64,000 nucleotides of DNA from Psychromonas arctica DSM 14288 (GCF_000482725.1 NZ_KI519477.1:361585-425584); one strand, 5' to 3'; positions 9,742 to 19,723 are shown, counted from the first letter of the stretch. The notes: generated by a model not told the origin, from the sequence alone. A program made the numbers and translations.

Positions 9742-10428
9742 TTAAGCTGATGGAGCTGACTCCACCACTAACCGATAGCCTGCACCATATACTGATTGAA
9801 TAAGATCTTGGCCTTGGCTGATATCTGCCAATTTTTTTCTTAATTTTTTAATATGACTATCAATGGTACGATTATTAACAATGCGGTCATCTGAATACAT
9901 GCTCTGCATTAATTGTTCACGCGTAAAGATCCGCCCCGGTTTATTAGCAAGTGGTTTAAGCAATTGAAACTCAACAGAAGTCAGTGCAATTTCGATGTGA
10001 TTAAAACTAACTACTAAGCGTTCTTGATCTAACTTTAAATCCGGTTCAATAGCAACGTTGTTCAGCTGGCCTCTTCTTAATACCGCTTTGACTCTGGCCA
10101 CCACTTCTTTAGGGCTAAATGGTTTACAAATATAATCATCAGCACCTAAGTCTAAACCTAACAACCGGTCGTCTTCATCGACTTTGGCTGTCACCATCAA
10201 AATAGGTACGTTAGAAAATTGGCGAATTTCCTTACACAGCGTAATACCGTCTTTACCTGGTAACATAATATCCAATAATATGACCGTTGGTTGGTTCGCT
10301 TTTACCCAGCTCACCACTTGATCTCCATGATGAATTTGCTGTGGCTGATACTCAGTTAGCTTGAAGTAATCAGCTAACAAATTAGCTAGCTTTATTTCAT
10401 CTTCTACAATCAATATTGAATTTGACAC
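9742..10428 (-). CDS. baeR: BaeR-like response regulator (OmpR family)
   Basis: An N-terminal receiver domain (about 5-118) has phospho-acceptor Asp53 in LLDIMLPGKDG, Thr80 and Lys102 (ICKPFSPKEV). The C-terminal winged helix of the OmpR/PhoB type spans about 130-225. The segments SHIKKLRKKL and VYGAGYR are typical. Stretches such as HGDQV, RLLGLDLGADDYICKPFSP and NNRTIDSHIKKLR resemble E. coli BaeR, which controls envelope-stress and efflux genes. It lies 146 bp downstream of the sensor gene. A near-palindrome (GTCACC-AAAA-GGTAAC, 10458-10473) in that gap could be a local binding site. Target genes are unknown; the two small genes upstream are candidates. Confidence 0.85.
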   Translation of the reverse strand: MSNSILIVEDEIKLANLLADYFKLTEYQPQQIHHGDQVVSWVKANQPTVILLDIMLPGKDGITLCKEIRQFSNVPILMVTAKVDEDDRLLGLDLGADDYICKPFSPKEVVARVKAVLRRGQLNNVAIEPDLKLDQERLVVSFNHIEIALTSVEFQLLKPLANKPGRIFTREQLMQSMYSDDRIVNNRTIDSHIKKLRKKLADISQGQDLIQSVYGAGYRLVVESAPSA

Positions 10429-10574
10429 ATTATCAACCTTAATGATTTACCCCCTATGTCACCAAAAGGTAACACCTGCCCAAAACTTACAATGATCTAG
10501 AGTACTGCTACTGAATCGCTAAATAGCTAAGTTTCAAGAAGCAAGTCTCAATCATCCAAAACAGATCAAATACA

Positions 10575-12008
10575 TTATTGGCTCAACGGTAGCTCAATAA
10601 TGATCGCTAATCCACCCAGTTCAGACGCTTGTGCATAAATATGCCCTTGATGTGCAGTAACAATATGCGCACAAATAGACAATCCAAGACCAGCCCCCCC
10701 AGTTTTACGATTTCTTGAATCTTCAACACGATATAAATATTCAAATAAATGTGATAAATGCTGTTCAGGCACTCCCACACCATTATCTTCTACTGTCACT
10801 CTCACAATGGGATTCATTGCTTGTTGCTCAACAACCAGTGATATTTTCATTACATTCGCTTCAGCGTATTTAATGCAATTGTTCATCAAGTTTTCAAACA
10901 ACTGACATAAGCGAATACTATCAGCAAAAATAATCGCAACAGGTGCTTTAATATCAACTGTCAACGAGGTTCCAGCAACCGATAAGTAACTGCTAAATTT
11001 ATTAACCTCTGAGGCTAACCAGTCGCTTAAGTTAATATTTTTTTTACGATAATGCATACCACCTATATCCGCGCTTGTTAGTTGATGTAAGTCATCAATA
11101 AGGTGCTGCAAATGTTTCACTTCATCGTTAGCTGAATCAATATTACTTTTCTCGAGTGGACGCACCCCATCGAGCATGGCCTCTAATTCCCCCCTTAGAA
11201 TCGCCACCGGTGTTCGTAATTCATGTGATATATTCGCTAACCAACGTTTACGTGCATCTTCATTCTCATGCAGTGTTAATGCTAATTCATTAAAGTCTCT
11301 GCTTAATTCGCCCAGCTCATCTTTTCTATTTACATCGATATGTTGAAGATAATTACCCTGGGTCAACTGGTGCATGCCAAAAATTATTTTCTTAATAGGT
11401 TCAGCAATATGGCGTGCTAATGGAAAAGTGATTAACACCACTAGCCCCATCGCAACTAAGGCAATGATCCATAAGTAACTTTGCTGTTGTTTGATAAAAT
11501 CGAGTTCATAACCATCGGTTATTTTTTTGTGTTGCGGGATCATTAACCAACCAATATTTTTATTATCAACCTCGAGCAACGTTTTACTGTATTCAGACCC
11601 TTCAATATAATGCCCTGCCACTAGATTGTTGTCTTGATCAAACAAAGCAAAGCCAGGTCTTTGCATCGGCCGAGGAACTCCGTCTCTTGGGGGGGGCGGT
11701 CGACCAAATTCAGGAGGAGGTCTTCTCGTTAATTCTGTCGGCGAGGGTTCGTCATCATTATGACTCAAGTTGAAAAACAGTAAATCGCCAAACCTTTTAT
11801 GTTGACCTTGCAACCCTTGCCAAGTGCCATCTTTTTTATATTCTTGCTGCAGCTGAACCACTAAAGGCTGCAATGACTCCATCTGTTTACTGTTAACATA
11901 TTCAACAATCCCCTTACCAATACTCCATTGAATGAGTAGTACCAAAGCTGTCACGAGTAATAAACTAAAGCTGAAAAAAACTAAAAAAAGTTTGTTATGG
12001 ATTTTCAT
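10575..12008 (-). CDS. baeS: BaeS-like sensor histidine kinase with proline-rich periplasmic loop
   Basis: An inner-membrane sensor kinase paired with the BaeR-like regulator. Numbered from the ATG at 12008 (477 residues), it has TM1 at about 6-27, a periplasmic domain to about 178, TM2 at about 179-198 and HAMP to about 250. The HisKA domain has His262 in NISHELRTPVAILRGELEA, and the ATPase domain has NCIKYAE, DNGVGVP and GGAGLGLSI. H-box and following residues resemble E. coli BaeS. The frame can extend to a TTG at 12029, but AAGAGA before the ATG and the usual short cytoplasmic N-terminus favour the ATG. The periplasmic loop has a run of proline and arginine (about 88-118, RRPPPEFGRPPPPRDG), unusual for this family. 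Confidence 0.85.
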   Translation of the reverse strand: MKIHNKLFLVFFSFSLLLVTALVLLIQWSIGKGIVEYVNSKQMESLQPLVVQLQQEYKKDGTWQGLQGQHKRFGDLLFFNLSHNDDEPSPTELTRRPPPEFGRPPPPRDGVPRPMQRPGFALFDQDNNLVAGHYIEGSEYSKTLLEVDNKNIGWLMIPQHKKITDGYELDFIKQQQSYLWIIALVAMGLVVLITFPLARHIAEPIKKIIFGMHQLTQGNYLQHIDVNRKDELGELSRDFNELALTLHENEDARKRWLANISHELRTPVAILRGELEAMLDGVRPLEKSNIDSANDEVKHLQHLIDDLHQLTSADIGGMHYRKKNINLSDWLASEVNKFSSYLSVAGTSLTVDIKAPVAIIFADSIRLCQLFENLMNNCIKYAEANVMKISLVVEQQAMNPIVRVTVEDNGVGVPEQHLSHLFEYLYRVEDSRNRKTGGAGLGLSICAHIVTAHQGHIYAQASELGGLAIIIELPLSQ

Positions 12009-12693
12009 TATGACGGTTCTCTTTATCAATACTCGTTACTAAATAATCGTATCAGTTAACACTTGTTTAGGGTTTACCAGGATCGAATTACTGCATATGT
12101 TAATCGCTCATAGTTAAATAGCTGACAGTTAAATAGCTGACAGTTAAATCGCTGATAGTTAAATCGCTGATAGTTAAATAGATCACAGCACATTCATTGT
12201 TGAACCTAAACTGATATTTAGAAATACTAACGTAGTTATTACTTAATAATCATATCAATTAATGATGCTATTAAATGCACTCATCTGACTATCCATCCAA
12301 CATCCCGTTGTCTCTCATTAACTATGCCATTACCTAACTATCATTAGCGATACTATTACCTAACTCTGATACCTAACTCAATACAGTCGGTTACTCTATT
12401 TGCTTGTGTATCTAGCCTTTGAGATAGATGCGCATCTGTTATTCAATTTATCATGTGAATGACTTTAATATGACAAAGCACTTATCAAACGCAAATGAAT
12501 AGTCTATTCAAATAAGCGTTTGATGGTTGAGTAAGTTGAATAAACAGAAATGATGAAAATATGCAGTAAGCGTACTATTAAAACGATGATTGATGATTAT
12601 AAAAATAAATAACCTCAATGCATATCCAGCACTGAGGTTACATAATACAGTCATGCGCTAATAAAAAAGAGCTATCAGCTAAATGGAATGTCA
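12009..12693. other. Gene-free stretch with 15-bp tandem repeats
   Basis: No supported gene. It holds five tandem 15-bp repeats at 12112-12186, then low-complexity sequence rich in TAACTA-like words to about 12390. The rest (12400-12690) is ordinary AT-rich sequence, presumably including the end of the upstream small-gene transcript and the promoter of the sensor kinase gene. Confidence 0.5.
12112..12186. repeat. Five tandem 15-bp repeats
   Basis: The unit AGTTAAATAGCTGAC occurs five times without gaps, with a few substitutions (TCGCTGAT, AGATCAC). It lies about 100 bp upstream of the sensor kinase start. There are no spacers, so it is not a CRISPR. It could be a slippage tract or a repeated regulator site. 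Confidence 0.8.
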
Positions 12694-13173
12694 CTAGGCA
12701 ACGGTATCAATTAAAGAGTCACCCTCTTCGATACCAAATTTCTCCATCACCTGTGCGTACACAGAGAAACGCTGCTCTTCAGTTAATTGTTCAACACTGT
12801 CGGCATCATTCGCCGCTAACGTTTCTTCTAACAATTCTTCTAAATAGCTCGCCATTGAACTGATTTCATCTGAACTTTGCGCAGGAGGTGGCGGCGGAGG
12901 TGGACGATCGCCTTCGACATTGGCTAAATCACCAATCTCTTTTGCACCAAAACCCAATTCAGACAATGCAGATTCCATAGCTTTGCCTGGCTCAATACCA
13001 GCCTCAGAAAATGTATCGATAATACTTAAGGCATCGGCTGTTGTTAAATTGTCTGCATCCAGTTCAGATAATGTGTCTGAAATAAGCGTTTGTTGCTCTT
13101 CCGTTAATACTTTCTCTGAACGTGATGACGTAGGCATTGTGACTGATGAACCAGAACTGATTGAACTAATCAT
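12694..13173 (-). CDS. Acidic small protein with a seven-proline run, unknown function
   Basis: I do not recognise a named family. The 159 residues are acidic and mostly helical: a Ser-rich start, helices with TEEQQTLISDTLSELDADNL and SIIDTFSEAGIEP, then seven prolines at 91-97, then a second helical half ending KFGIEEGDSLIDTVA. No signal peptide or membrane segment is visible, so it is probably cytoplasmic, or exported by a non-Sec route. The TEEQ...D pattern recalls degenerate EF-hand-like helices, but no complete calcium loop is present. It follows the EF-hand gene by 14 bp, so the two form an operon pointing toward the BaeSR-like genes. Confidence 0.7.
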   Translation of the reverse strand: MISSISSGSSVTMPTSSRSEKVLTEEQQTLISDTLSELDADNLTTADALSIIDTFSEAGIEPGKAMESALSELGFGAKEIGDLANVEGDRPPPPPPPAQSSDEISSMASYLEELLEETLAANDADSVEQLTEEQRFSVYAQVMEKFGIEEGDSLIDTVA

Positions 13174-13187
13174 AAGAATGCTTCCTG

Positions 13188-13478
13188 TTATTGACGTTGT
13201 TGTGGACGAGGTGGTTTATGATCGCTAAATTCTTGCTCACTAATCACACCGTTACCATCTGCATCAATATCATCAAATACGGTTTGGTGATCACCATGAG
13301 GCAATGTTTGTGCTGAAAACTCATCAAAATCAATTTCACCACTATTATTGCTATCAATGCTTGAGAAATCAGGCCGAGCACCTTTAGGTCCCCTTTCCTG
13401 TGAGTCTTGTGCATAACTTTGACTGGTTACACCCACAACCATTGCTAATGCAATCATTACATTTACACATTTTTTCAT
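13188..13478 (-). CDS. Small exported EF-hand (calcium-binding) protein
   Basis: A 96-residue protein with a Sec signal peptide (cleavage probably after SYA, residue 23). Two EF-hand loops satisfy the 12-residue pattern. Loop 1 is at 42-53 (D42, N44, S46, G47, I49, E53). Loop 2 is at 72-83 (D72, D74, N76, G77, I79, E83). The tail is proline-rich. A mature periplasmic protein of about 8 kDa that binds calcium or a similar divalent ion is the simplest reading. It is the first gene of a two-gene unit upstream of the sensor kinase and may belong to its regulon or signal pathway, which is an inference from position. Confidence 0.82.
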   Translation of the reverse strand: MKKCVNVMIALAMVVGVTSQSYAQDSQERGPKGARPDFSSIDSNNSGEIDFDEFSAQTLPHGDHQTVFDDIDADGNGVISEQEFSDHKPPRPQQRQ

Positions 13479-13683
13479 TAAAAGATCCTCTCAAGATAAA
13501 ATTACTAATACTAGGCTAACAATTGAATGTGCAAAGAATGTGCAAAATAGGTAAAAAAAGTATTTAAATTTAAAAAAAACCATACTTTCACTCACATCGC
13601 TTGCTACACAGTGATTTATGCTTGCGTTAAAAATAAAAATATTTATTCTCTATGCCATATAACCATTAATTAAGTAGATAAAA

Positions 13684-14145
13684 ATGAAAACATTAGCCGA
13701 CTATCAATTACTGACTAAACAAGCCTTAGCATTGATTGAAGATGAACAAGATTTAACTGCCAAACTAGCTAATATCAGTGCATTACTAAACATGAATTTA
13801 AACAATATAAACTGGGTAGGTTTTTACGTTTTAAAGGGCGAGCAATTGGTATTGGGGCCATTTCAAGGCAATGTTGCTTGTTACCGCATCGATCTAGACA
13901 AGGGTGTTTGCGGGAAAGCCTTCAGTACTAATACAACACAACGCATTGCCGATGTACATGAATTCCCAGGACACATTGCTTGTGATGCAGCGAGCCAATC
14001 TGAAATTGTTATTCCTATCAATTACAATGGCAAAACAGTGGCAGTATTGGATATTGATAGTCCAATAACCGAGCGTTTTAATGAAGTGGATGAAGCGGGT
14101 TTAAATCACTTTATTGCACAATTAGAAAGCCAGTTGAATTTCTAG
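13684..14145 (+). CDS. msrC: Free methionine-(R)-sulfoxide reductase (GAF-domain fRMsr)
   Basis: This enzyme reduces free methionine-(R)-sulfoxide using a GAF domain instead of the MsrB fold. The 153-residue protein shows the family pattern LGPFQGNVAC, GVCGKAF and DVHEFPGHIACDAAS. The three conserved cysteines are at 66, 76 and 100, and the substrate-binding acidic residues lie in VLDIDSPI. It is a single gene in the cytoplasm. The promoter was not resolved in the 205-bp divergent gap with the EF-hand gene. Confidence 0.93.
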   Translation: MKTLADYQLLTKQALALIEDEQDLTAKLANISALLNMNLNNINWVGFYVLKGEQLVLGPFQGNVACYRIDLDKGVCGKAFSTNTTQRIADVHEFPGHIACDAASQSEIVIPINYNGKTVAVLDIDSPITERFNEVDEAGLNHFIAQLESQLNF

Positions 14146-14176
14146 CTGATCGCATTTTATCCCATGTCAAAGTCGA

Positions 14177-14214
14177 AAGTTAGAAGTTAAAAGTTAAAAG
14201 TTAAAAGTTAAAAG
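14177..14214. repeat. Short tandem repeat (AGTTAAAA)n
   Basis: About four copies of an 8-base unit, AGTTAAAA, between msrC and its terminator, with slightly altered copies at the edge. A simple slippage-prone tract. Confidence 0.75.
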
Positions 14215-14234
14215 GTACGACATTTTCTGGTGAT

Positions 14235-14263
14235 AAAAAAGCCCCGTGAAAAACGAGGCTTTT
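14235..14263. terminator. Bidirectional terminator between msrC and lysS
   Basis: AAAAGCC...CGT pairs with ACG...GGCTTTT around the loop GAAAA. A-rich and T-rich flanks on both sides let it serve msrC (plus) and lysS (minus). Confidence 0.85.
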
Positions 14264-14305
14264 ATTTACCAAGATAATATTCAGTAGAAGGTTATCTTAT
14301 AATAA

Positions 14306-15823
14306 TTATTTAGCTTGCGGGCGCATATGTGGAAATAATAATACGTCACGAATCGTATGGCTATCAGTAAACAACATCACTAAACGGTCGATACCAATAC
14401 CTTCACCAGCTGTTGGTGGTAAACCATGCTCTAGTGCAGTAATGTAATCAGCATCGTAGAACATTGCTTCATCATCACCCGATTCTTTCTGTGCGACTTG
14501 ATCCATGAAACGTTGCGCTTGGTCTTGTGAATCATTTAACTCAGAGAATCCATTCGCTAATTCACGACCACCGACAAAGAATTCGAAACGATCTGTTACT
14601 TCTGGGTTTTCATCGTTACGACGAGCTAATGGTGACACTTCCGCAGGGTAAGCAGTAATGAACGTAGGTTGCATTAACTTGTGCTCAGCCGTCTCTTCAA
14701 AGATCTCTGTTAAGACTTTACCTTCGCCCCAACTATCTTTTAAGTGAATGTCTAAACGTTTTGCTAAGGCTTTTAATCCTTCCATGCTTTCTAATTCAGC
14801 AGCTTCGATGCCTTCGTTATATTCAAGGATTGACTCTTTCATTGTTAAACGTATAAAAGGTTTGCCAAAATCAAACGTTTCTTCACCGTATTTAACAATG
14901 CTTGAGCCTAATACATTTTCAGTAATAGTACGTAACATATCTTCTGTTAAGTTCATTAGGTCAATGTAGTCAGCGTAAGCTTGGTAGAACTCAATCATAG
15001 TGAATTCAGGGTTATGACGCGTTGAAACACCTTCGTTACGGAAGCTACGGTTAATTTCAAATACACGCTCAAAGCCACCAACTACTAAACGTTTAAGATT
15101 TAATTCTGGCGCAATACGTAAATACATAGGTAAATCTAATGCATTATGGAATGTTTCAAAAGGCTTAGCCGTTGCTCCGCCCGGGATAGCTTGTAACATT
15201 GGCGTTTCTACTTCCATGAAATTACGTTCATTTAAGTAAGTACGGATAGCGGTTACGATCTTGTTACGTAAAATAAATGTTTTACGAGAAGATTCATTAG
15301 CAATTAAATCAAGGTAACGTTGACGGTAACAAGCTTCAGTATCTGATAACCCGTGGAATTTATCAGGTAATGGACGCAGTGCTTTAGTCAAAATACGGAT
15401 TTCTGATACTTTAATGCTTAATTCATCTGTTTTTGTTTTAAATAAAACACCAGTAGCACCAACAATATCGCCTAAATCCCATTTTTTGAATTCAGTATTG
15501 TAAAAACCTTCAGCTAAGTTATCACGTGCAACATAGACTTGAACTTGACCGCCCATATCTTGGATAGTCGCAAAGCTTGCTTTACCCATAATACGACGTG
15601 TCATCATACGGCCAGCGACGCTAACTTCAACGGCTAACTCTTCTAGTTCTTCTTTGCTCTTTTCGTCATAAAGCTTATGCAGTTCATCTGAGATATTTTT
15701 ACGACGGAAATCATTCGGGAATGCTTGTCCCTTTTCACGCATAGCATCTAATTTTTCTAGACGTGCTGTTAAAATATCGTTCAACTCTTCTTGTGGTGCT
15801 TCTGCTTGGTTTTGCTCTGACAT
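14306..15823 (-). CDS. lysS: Lysyl-tRNA synthetase (class II)
   Basis: LysS charges tRNA-Lys with lysine. The 505 residues have the normal length. An N-terminal OB-fold anticodon-binding domain (about 60-150) is followed by the class II catalytic core. Visible motifs include [10 protein letters not shown] with GGATAKPF (motif 1 region), [16 protein letters not shown] (motif 2) and [14 protein letters not shown] (motif 3). It lies directly downstream of prfB, as in E. coli, with a 94-bp gap holding a strong hairpin. The ATG follows a ribosome site containing AGGAAC. Confidence 0.98.
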   Translation of the reverse strand: MSEQNQAEAPQEELNDILTARLEKLDAMREKGQAFPNDFRRKNISDELHKLYDEKSKEELEELAVEVSVAGRMMTRRIMGKASFATIQDMGGQVQVYVARDNLAEGFYNTEFKKWDLGDIVGATGVLFKTKTDELSIKVSEIRILTKALRPLPDKFHGLSDTEACYRQRYLDLIANESSRKTFILRNKIVTAIRTYLNERNFMEVETPMLQAIPGGATAKPFETFHNALDLPMYLRIAPELNLKRLVVGGFERVFEINRSFRNEGVSTRHNPEFTMIEFYQAYADYIDLMNLTEDMLRTITENVLGSSIVKYGEETFDFGKPFIRLTMKESILEYNEGIEAAELESMEGLKALAKRLDIHLKDSWGEGKVLTEIFEETAEHKLMQPTFITAYPAEVSPLARRNDENPEVTDRFEFFVGGRELANGFSELNDSQDQAQRFMDQVAQKESGDDEAMFYDADYITALEHGLPPTAGEGIGIDRLVMLFTDSHTIRDVLLFPHMRPQAK

Positions 15824-15866
15824 GATAGTTCCTATCGGTTTAGTGTCTTACATAATTTGTTTCTAA

Positions 15867-15903
15867 ATGTGCCTTATATTACGTACGTGAATATAAGGCA
15901 CAT
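15867..15903. other. Long perfect hairpin between prfB and lysS
   Basis: A 14-bp perfect stem, ATGTGCCTTATATT and AATATAAGGCACAT, with a 9-base loop, itself partly palindromic (ACGTACGTG). No T-tract follows on either strand. It is probably an mRNA stabilising or processing element that allows different levels of prfB and lysS. Confidence 0.6.
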
Positions 15904-15917
15904 GCTATTTACTCTAT

Positions 15918-17016
15918 TTATAATCCAGATTTCAGACTTGCTTCGATAAATTTATTTAAATCGCCATCTAATACTACTTGGGTGTTACGGTTTTCAACAC
16001 CGGTGCGTAAATCTTTAATACGAGAGTCATCCAAGACGTAAGAACGAATTTGGCTACCCCAGCCAATATCAGACTTACCATCTTCATTGATCTGCTTTTC
16101 TGCATTTTGTAATTGTAATTCGTGCTCATATAATTTGGCACGTAATTGTTTCATCGCTTGGTCTTTATTTTTATGTTGTGAACGGTCATTTTGACACTGT
16201 ACAACAATATTGGTTGGCGTATGCGTAATACGTACAGCCGACTCGGTTGTATTAACGTGCTGCCCACCCGCTCCTGAGGCACGATATACATCAATACGTA
16301 AATCAGCAGGATTAATTTGAATATCGATATTGTCATCGATTTCAGGGTAAATAAATGCCGATGCAAACGAGGTATGGCGTTTACCCGATGAGTCAAAGGG
16401 TGACTTACGCACTAAACGATGTACACCGGTTTCAGTACGTAACCAACCATAGGCATATTCACCACTAAAACGAATAGTCGCGCCTTTAATGCCTGCAACA
16501 TCACCAGGTGTCGCTTCCATTAGCTCGGTTTTATATCCATTAGCTTCACCCCAACGTAAATACATACGTAACAGCATATTTGCCCAATCTTGCGCTTCTG
16601 TACCGCCTGAACCTGATTGAATATCAAGATAACAAGAACATGCATCTTGTTTGCCCGAAAACATCCGGCGAAACTCTAGCACTTCAAGTTGCTTTTCAAG
16701 GTCATTGGCTTCTTTAACCGCTTCATCAAAGCTGTCTTGGTCGCTTTCTTCTACAGCCATCTCCACCAGCATTTCAATATCGTCAGTACCTTCTGTTAAT
16801 GCATCAATGGTTTTCACCACTAATTCAAGGCTACTACGTTCTTTTCCTAATGCTTGTGCATGTTCTGGATCATTCCATACTTCAGAAGATTCTAGTTCAC
16901 GGCTAACTTCTTCAAGTCGTTCCACTTTTGAATCATAGTCAAAGGTACCCCCTAAGCATTTCAGCACGCTCAGTCAGGTCTTTAAGTTGATTAAGAATAG
17001 GGTTTACTTCAAACAT
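15918..17016 (-). CDS. prfB: Peptide chain release factor 2, with programmed +1 frameshift
   Basis: RF2 terminates translation at UGA and UAA. The true start is the ATG at 17016. Twenty-five codons ([20 protein letters not shown] then LRGYL) lead to an in-frame TGA at 16941-16939. The site reads AGGGGG TAC CTT TGA C: an internal Shine-Dalgarno-like hexamer, a CTT slippery codon and TGA followed by C, as in E. coli. Slipping +1 continues with GAC and gives 365 residues, the E. coli length. In that numbering SPF (anticodon mimic) is at 205-207 and GGQ at 250-252. The low-RF2 autoregulatory circuit is therefore intact. The gene is not broken. Confidence 0.97.
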
Positions 17017-17479
17017 TGAGGCTCACTATTGATATATTCGTAAAAAGAGCCGAATTTTAACCAATTATCGATAAAATAAATAGAGAACATTTAAAATTAA
17101 TAAGCATCTTGCAGCGGAGAATCTACAGATTGCCTCGAACTCACTTTAATTGCAGCAAATTGAGTTGATTTTTAAACCCTATAGGCACTCAAGCAATATC
17201 AATATTGATAAGCCAACACCTTATTATTTAAATATTATGAATAAGTATAAACACGCTTGTTATCGCTCTAAATACGCTAAATGCTTGTTATTAGTATTTA
17301 GCGTATTTTCAAAATCCCTAAGAAACTAAAAAAATAGAAAAAAAATACAATTTTTTACTTTTATTAGATGCATTTTATTTTCATTAACGTAAAGTTAAAG
17401 GTTCATTTAAGCAAGGTTCGCTTCTATCCGATACAGGTAGAAAACGACGCAATTAACCGATTGTATAAGGATACAAATT
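17017..17479. other. Gene-free region upstream of ilvI with a 13-bp palindrome
   Basis: It contains the divergent control regions of prfB (minus) and ilvIH (plus). The clearest element is a perfect inverted repeat, AAATACGCTAAAT (17270-17282) and ATTTAGCGTATTT (17296-17308), with a 13-base spacer. No attenuator leader peptide rich in Val, Leu or Ile could be found. In E. coli, ilvIH is controlled by Lrp over a long AT-rich upstream region, and this region is similarly AT-rich. Lrp control is only inferred. Confidence 0.5.
17270..17308. promoter_or_regulatory. 13-bp inverted repeat upstream of ilvI
   Basis: Perfect 13-bp arms with a 13-base spacer, about 170 bp before ilvI. No T-run on either side, so an operator or RNA hairpin is more likely than a terminator. 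Confidence 0.4.
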
Positions 17480-19204
17480 ATGGAAATGCTTTCAGGCGCC
17501 GAAATGGTAGTGCGTTCACTACAGGACGAAGGTATAGAACATATCTTTGGCTACCCAGGCGGTTCAGTTTTAGATATATACGATGCAATTTTTCAATCTG
17601 ATAAAATTGAACATTATTTAGTACGTCATGAGCAAGCTGCAGTACACATGGCTGATGCTTACTCACGAGCAACCGGTAAAGTAGGCTGTGTATTAGTAAC
17701 AGCGGGGCCAGGCGCAACAAACTGTATTACAGGTATTGCAACGGCTTACATGGATTCAATTCCATTAGTTGTTTTATCAGGTCAAGTACCTACGTTCTGG
17801 ATTGGCGACGATGCTTTCCAAGAAACCGACATGATCGGTGTTTCTCGTCCAATTGTAAAACATAGCTTTTCATGCCGTACCGCTGAAGAAATCCCAATGG
17901 CTATCAAAAAGGCATTTTATATTGCTTCAACGGGTCGACCGGGTCCAGTAGTTATCGAACTGCCAAAAGATGTACAAAACCCACTTAACAAATTCCCTTA
18001 TGAATATCCTGAAAACATTAGCTTACGTTCATATAACCCAACTTTAAGTGGCCATAAAGGGCAAATAAAACGCGCTGTAGCAGCATTAGTAAATGCTAGA
18101 AAACCTGTGTTATATGTGGGTGGTGGTGCCATTATTGCTAATGCATCAAAACAAGTATTAGAACTTGCTGAAAAGTTAAACCTACCAGTAACCAATACCT
18201 TGATGGGTTTAGGCGCATTTCCTGGTGAGCACAAACAATTTATCGGTATGTTAGGCATGCACGGTACTTACGAAGCAAACAACTCAATGCATAATGCAGA
18301 TTTGATTTTTTCTTGTGGTGCTCGCTTTGATGACCGTGTGACTAATAATGTAGATAAATTCTGTCCAAACGCAAAAATCATGCATATTGATATCGACCCG
18401 ACATCTATTTCAAAAAATATTCACGCAGACTTACCGATTGTAGGTAGTGTTGAAGTGGTATTGCAGCAGATGTTAGATCTAATCGAAGAAACTCAAGCGA
18501 CTAATGATAGTGAAAGTATTAATGCTTGGTGGGATCAGATTAATGAGTGGCGCGCTAAAGATTGCCTTGCTTACAAAACATCAGATACACATATCAAACC
18601 TCAACAAGTGATCCAATGTTTATATAAAGTAACGAAAGGTGATGCCATCGTTACTTCTGATGTTGGTCAACATCAAATGGTTGCTGCGCAATATTATCCG
18701 TTTAAAGAACCTCGCCAATGGATTAACTCAGGTGGTGCAGGTACGATGGGCTTCGGCTTACCAGCTGCAATGGGTTGTAAAATAGCTTTCCCAGATCGTC
18801 CAGTTGTTTGTGTCACTGGTGATGGCTCTATTCAGATGAACATTCAAGAGTTATCAACTTGTATGCAATACAACATTCCTCTGGTGATTTTACTATTGAA
18901 CAATCGCTCTCTAGGTATGGTAAAACAGTGGCAAAAAATGTTCTATGGTGGTCGTCAATCTCATTCTTATATGGATAGTGTGCCTGATTTTGTTAAATTA
19001 TCTGAAGCCTATAACCATATCGGTATTAAAGTTGATAAAATTGAAGAACTTGAGCCTGCATTAATACGTGCATTCGAATTAAAAGATCGTGTTGTCTTTA
19101 TTGATGTTGCGATTGATCCAGAAGAACATGTTTATCCGATGCAAATAAAATCTGGCAGTATGGAAGATATGTACCTAAGCAAAACGGAGAAAACTGATGC
19201 GTAG
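17480..19204 (+). CDS. ilvI: Acetolactate synthase III, large subunit
   Basis: This thiamine-diphosphate enzyme catalyses the first common step of branched-chain amino acid synthesis: two pyruvate to acetolactate, or pyruvate plus 2-oxobutyrate to acetohydroxybutyrate. The 574 residues include the N-terminal TPP-binding region ([24 protein letters not shown]), the central FAD-binding domain ([11 protein letters not shown]) and the C-terminal TPP/Mg motif GDGSIQMN...LNNRSLGMV. The ATG follows TAAGGATACAAATT. The small-subunit gene overlaps it by 8 bp. The large small-subunit size identifies the IlvIH isozyme rather than IlvBN or IlvGM. Confidence 0.95.
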   Translation: MEMLSGAEMVVRSLQDEGIEHIFGYPGGSVLDIYDAIFQSDKIEHYLVRHEQAAVHMADAYSRATGKVGCVLVTAGPGATNCITGIATAYMDSIPLVVLSGQVPTFWIGDDAFQETDMIGVSRPIVKHSFSCRTAEEIPMAIKKAFYIASTGRPGPVVIELPKDVQNPLNKFPYEYPENISLRSYNPTLSGHKGQIKRAVAALVNARKPVLYVGGGAIIANASKQVLELAEKLNLPVTNTLMGLGAFPGEHKQFIGMLGMHGTYEANNSMHNADLIFSCGARFDDRVTNNVDKFCPNAKIMHIDIDPTSISKNIHADLPIVGSVEVVLQQMLDLIEETQATNDSESINAWWDQINEWRAKDCLAYKTSDTHIKPQQVIQCLYKVTKGDAIVTSDVGQHQMVAAQYYPFKEPRQWINSGGAGTMGFGLPAAMGCKIAFPDRPVVCVTGDGSIQMNIQELSTCMQYNIPLVILLLNNRSLGMVKQWQKMFYGGRQSHSYMDSVPDFVKLSEAYNHIGIKVDKIEELEPALIRAFELKDRVVFIDVAIDPEEHVYPMQIKSGSMEDMYLSKTEKTDA

Positions 19205-19697
19205 AATTATAGCTGTTTTACTAGAGAACGAATCAGGCGCATTGTCTCGTGTTGTTGGTCTTTTTTCACAACGAGCTTACAACATTGAATCATTAACCGT
19301 ATCACCGACTAACGATAAAACGTTATCTCGTATGACTATTACAACAGATGTTGTTAATCATGCGGAGCTTGAGCAGATGATGAAACAACTACATAAACTA
19401 GTGGATGTGTTACGCGTTACTGAATTAACTCAAAGTGCACATGTAGAACGTGAATTGTTATTGGTTAAAGTACGTACTGTCGGTAGCGAAGCACGTGAAG
19501 AAGTAAAACGTACTTGTGATATATATCGTGGCCAAATTGTTGATATCACTCAAAATCTTTACACCATACAATTAACTGGTGTAGGTTCAAAATTGGATGC
19601 TTTTGTAGCAACAATTTCTGATGCGAGTGAAATTGTTGAAGTAGTTAGATCTGGTGTTTGTGGTATTGCACGTGGTGATAAAGCACTACGAGGATAA
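19197..19697 (+). CDS. ilvH: Acetolactate synthase III, small regulatory subunit
   Basis: IlvH activates the catalytic subunit and confers valine feedback inhibition. The 166 residues contain an N-terminal ACT domain ([31 protein letters not shown]) and a C-terminal ACT-like domain (RELLLVKV, with [18 protein letters not shown] at the end). The start overlaps ilvI by 8 bp, consistent with translational coupling. A long hairpin terminator follows. Confidence 0.96.
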   Translation: MRRIIAVLLENESGALSRVVGLFSQRAYNIESLTVSPTNDKTLSRMTITTDVVNHAELEQMMKQLHKLVDVLRVTELTQSAHVERELLLVKVRTVGSEAREEVKRTCDIYRGQIVDITQNLYTIQLTGVGSKLDAFVATISDASEIVEVVRSGVCGIARGDKALRG

Positions 19698-19723
19698 GTG
19701 ACAAAACTGAGATGAACTACTTT

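Noticed and set aside
12112..12186. Possible CRISPR array
   Set aside because: The 15-bp units touch each other with no spacers, and no cas genes are present.
15918..16967. prfB as a frameshifted or 5'-truncated gene
   Set aside because: The upstream 25 codons, the slippery CTT TGA C and the AGGGGG element show a programmed frameshift giving exactly 365 residues.
17368..17601. Leader peptide for ilvIH attenuation
   Set aside because: The frame runs into ilvI, has no cluster of Val/Leu/Ile codons followed by a terminator, and no ribosome site.
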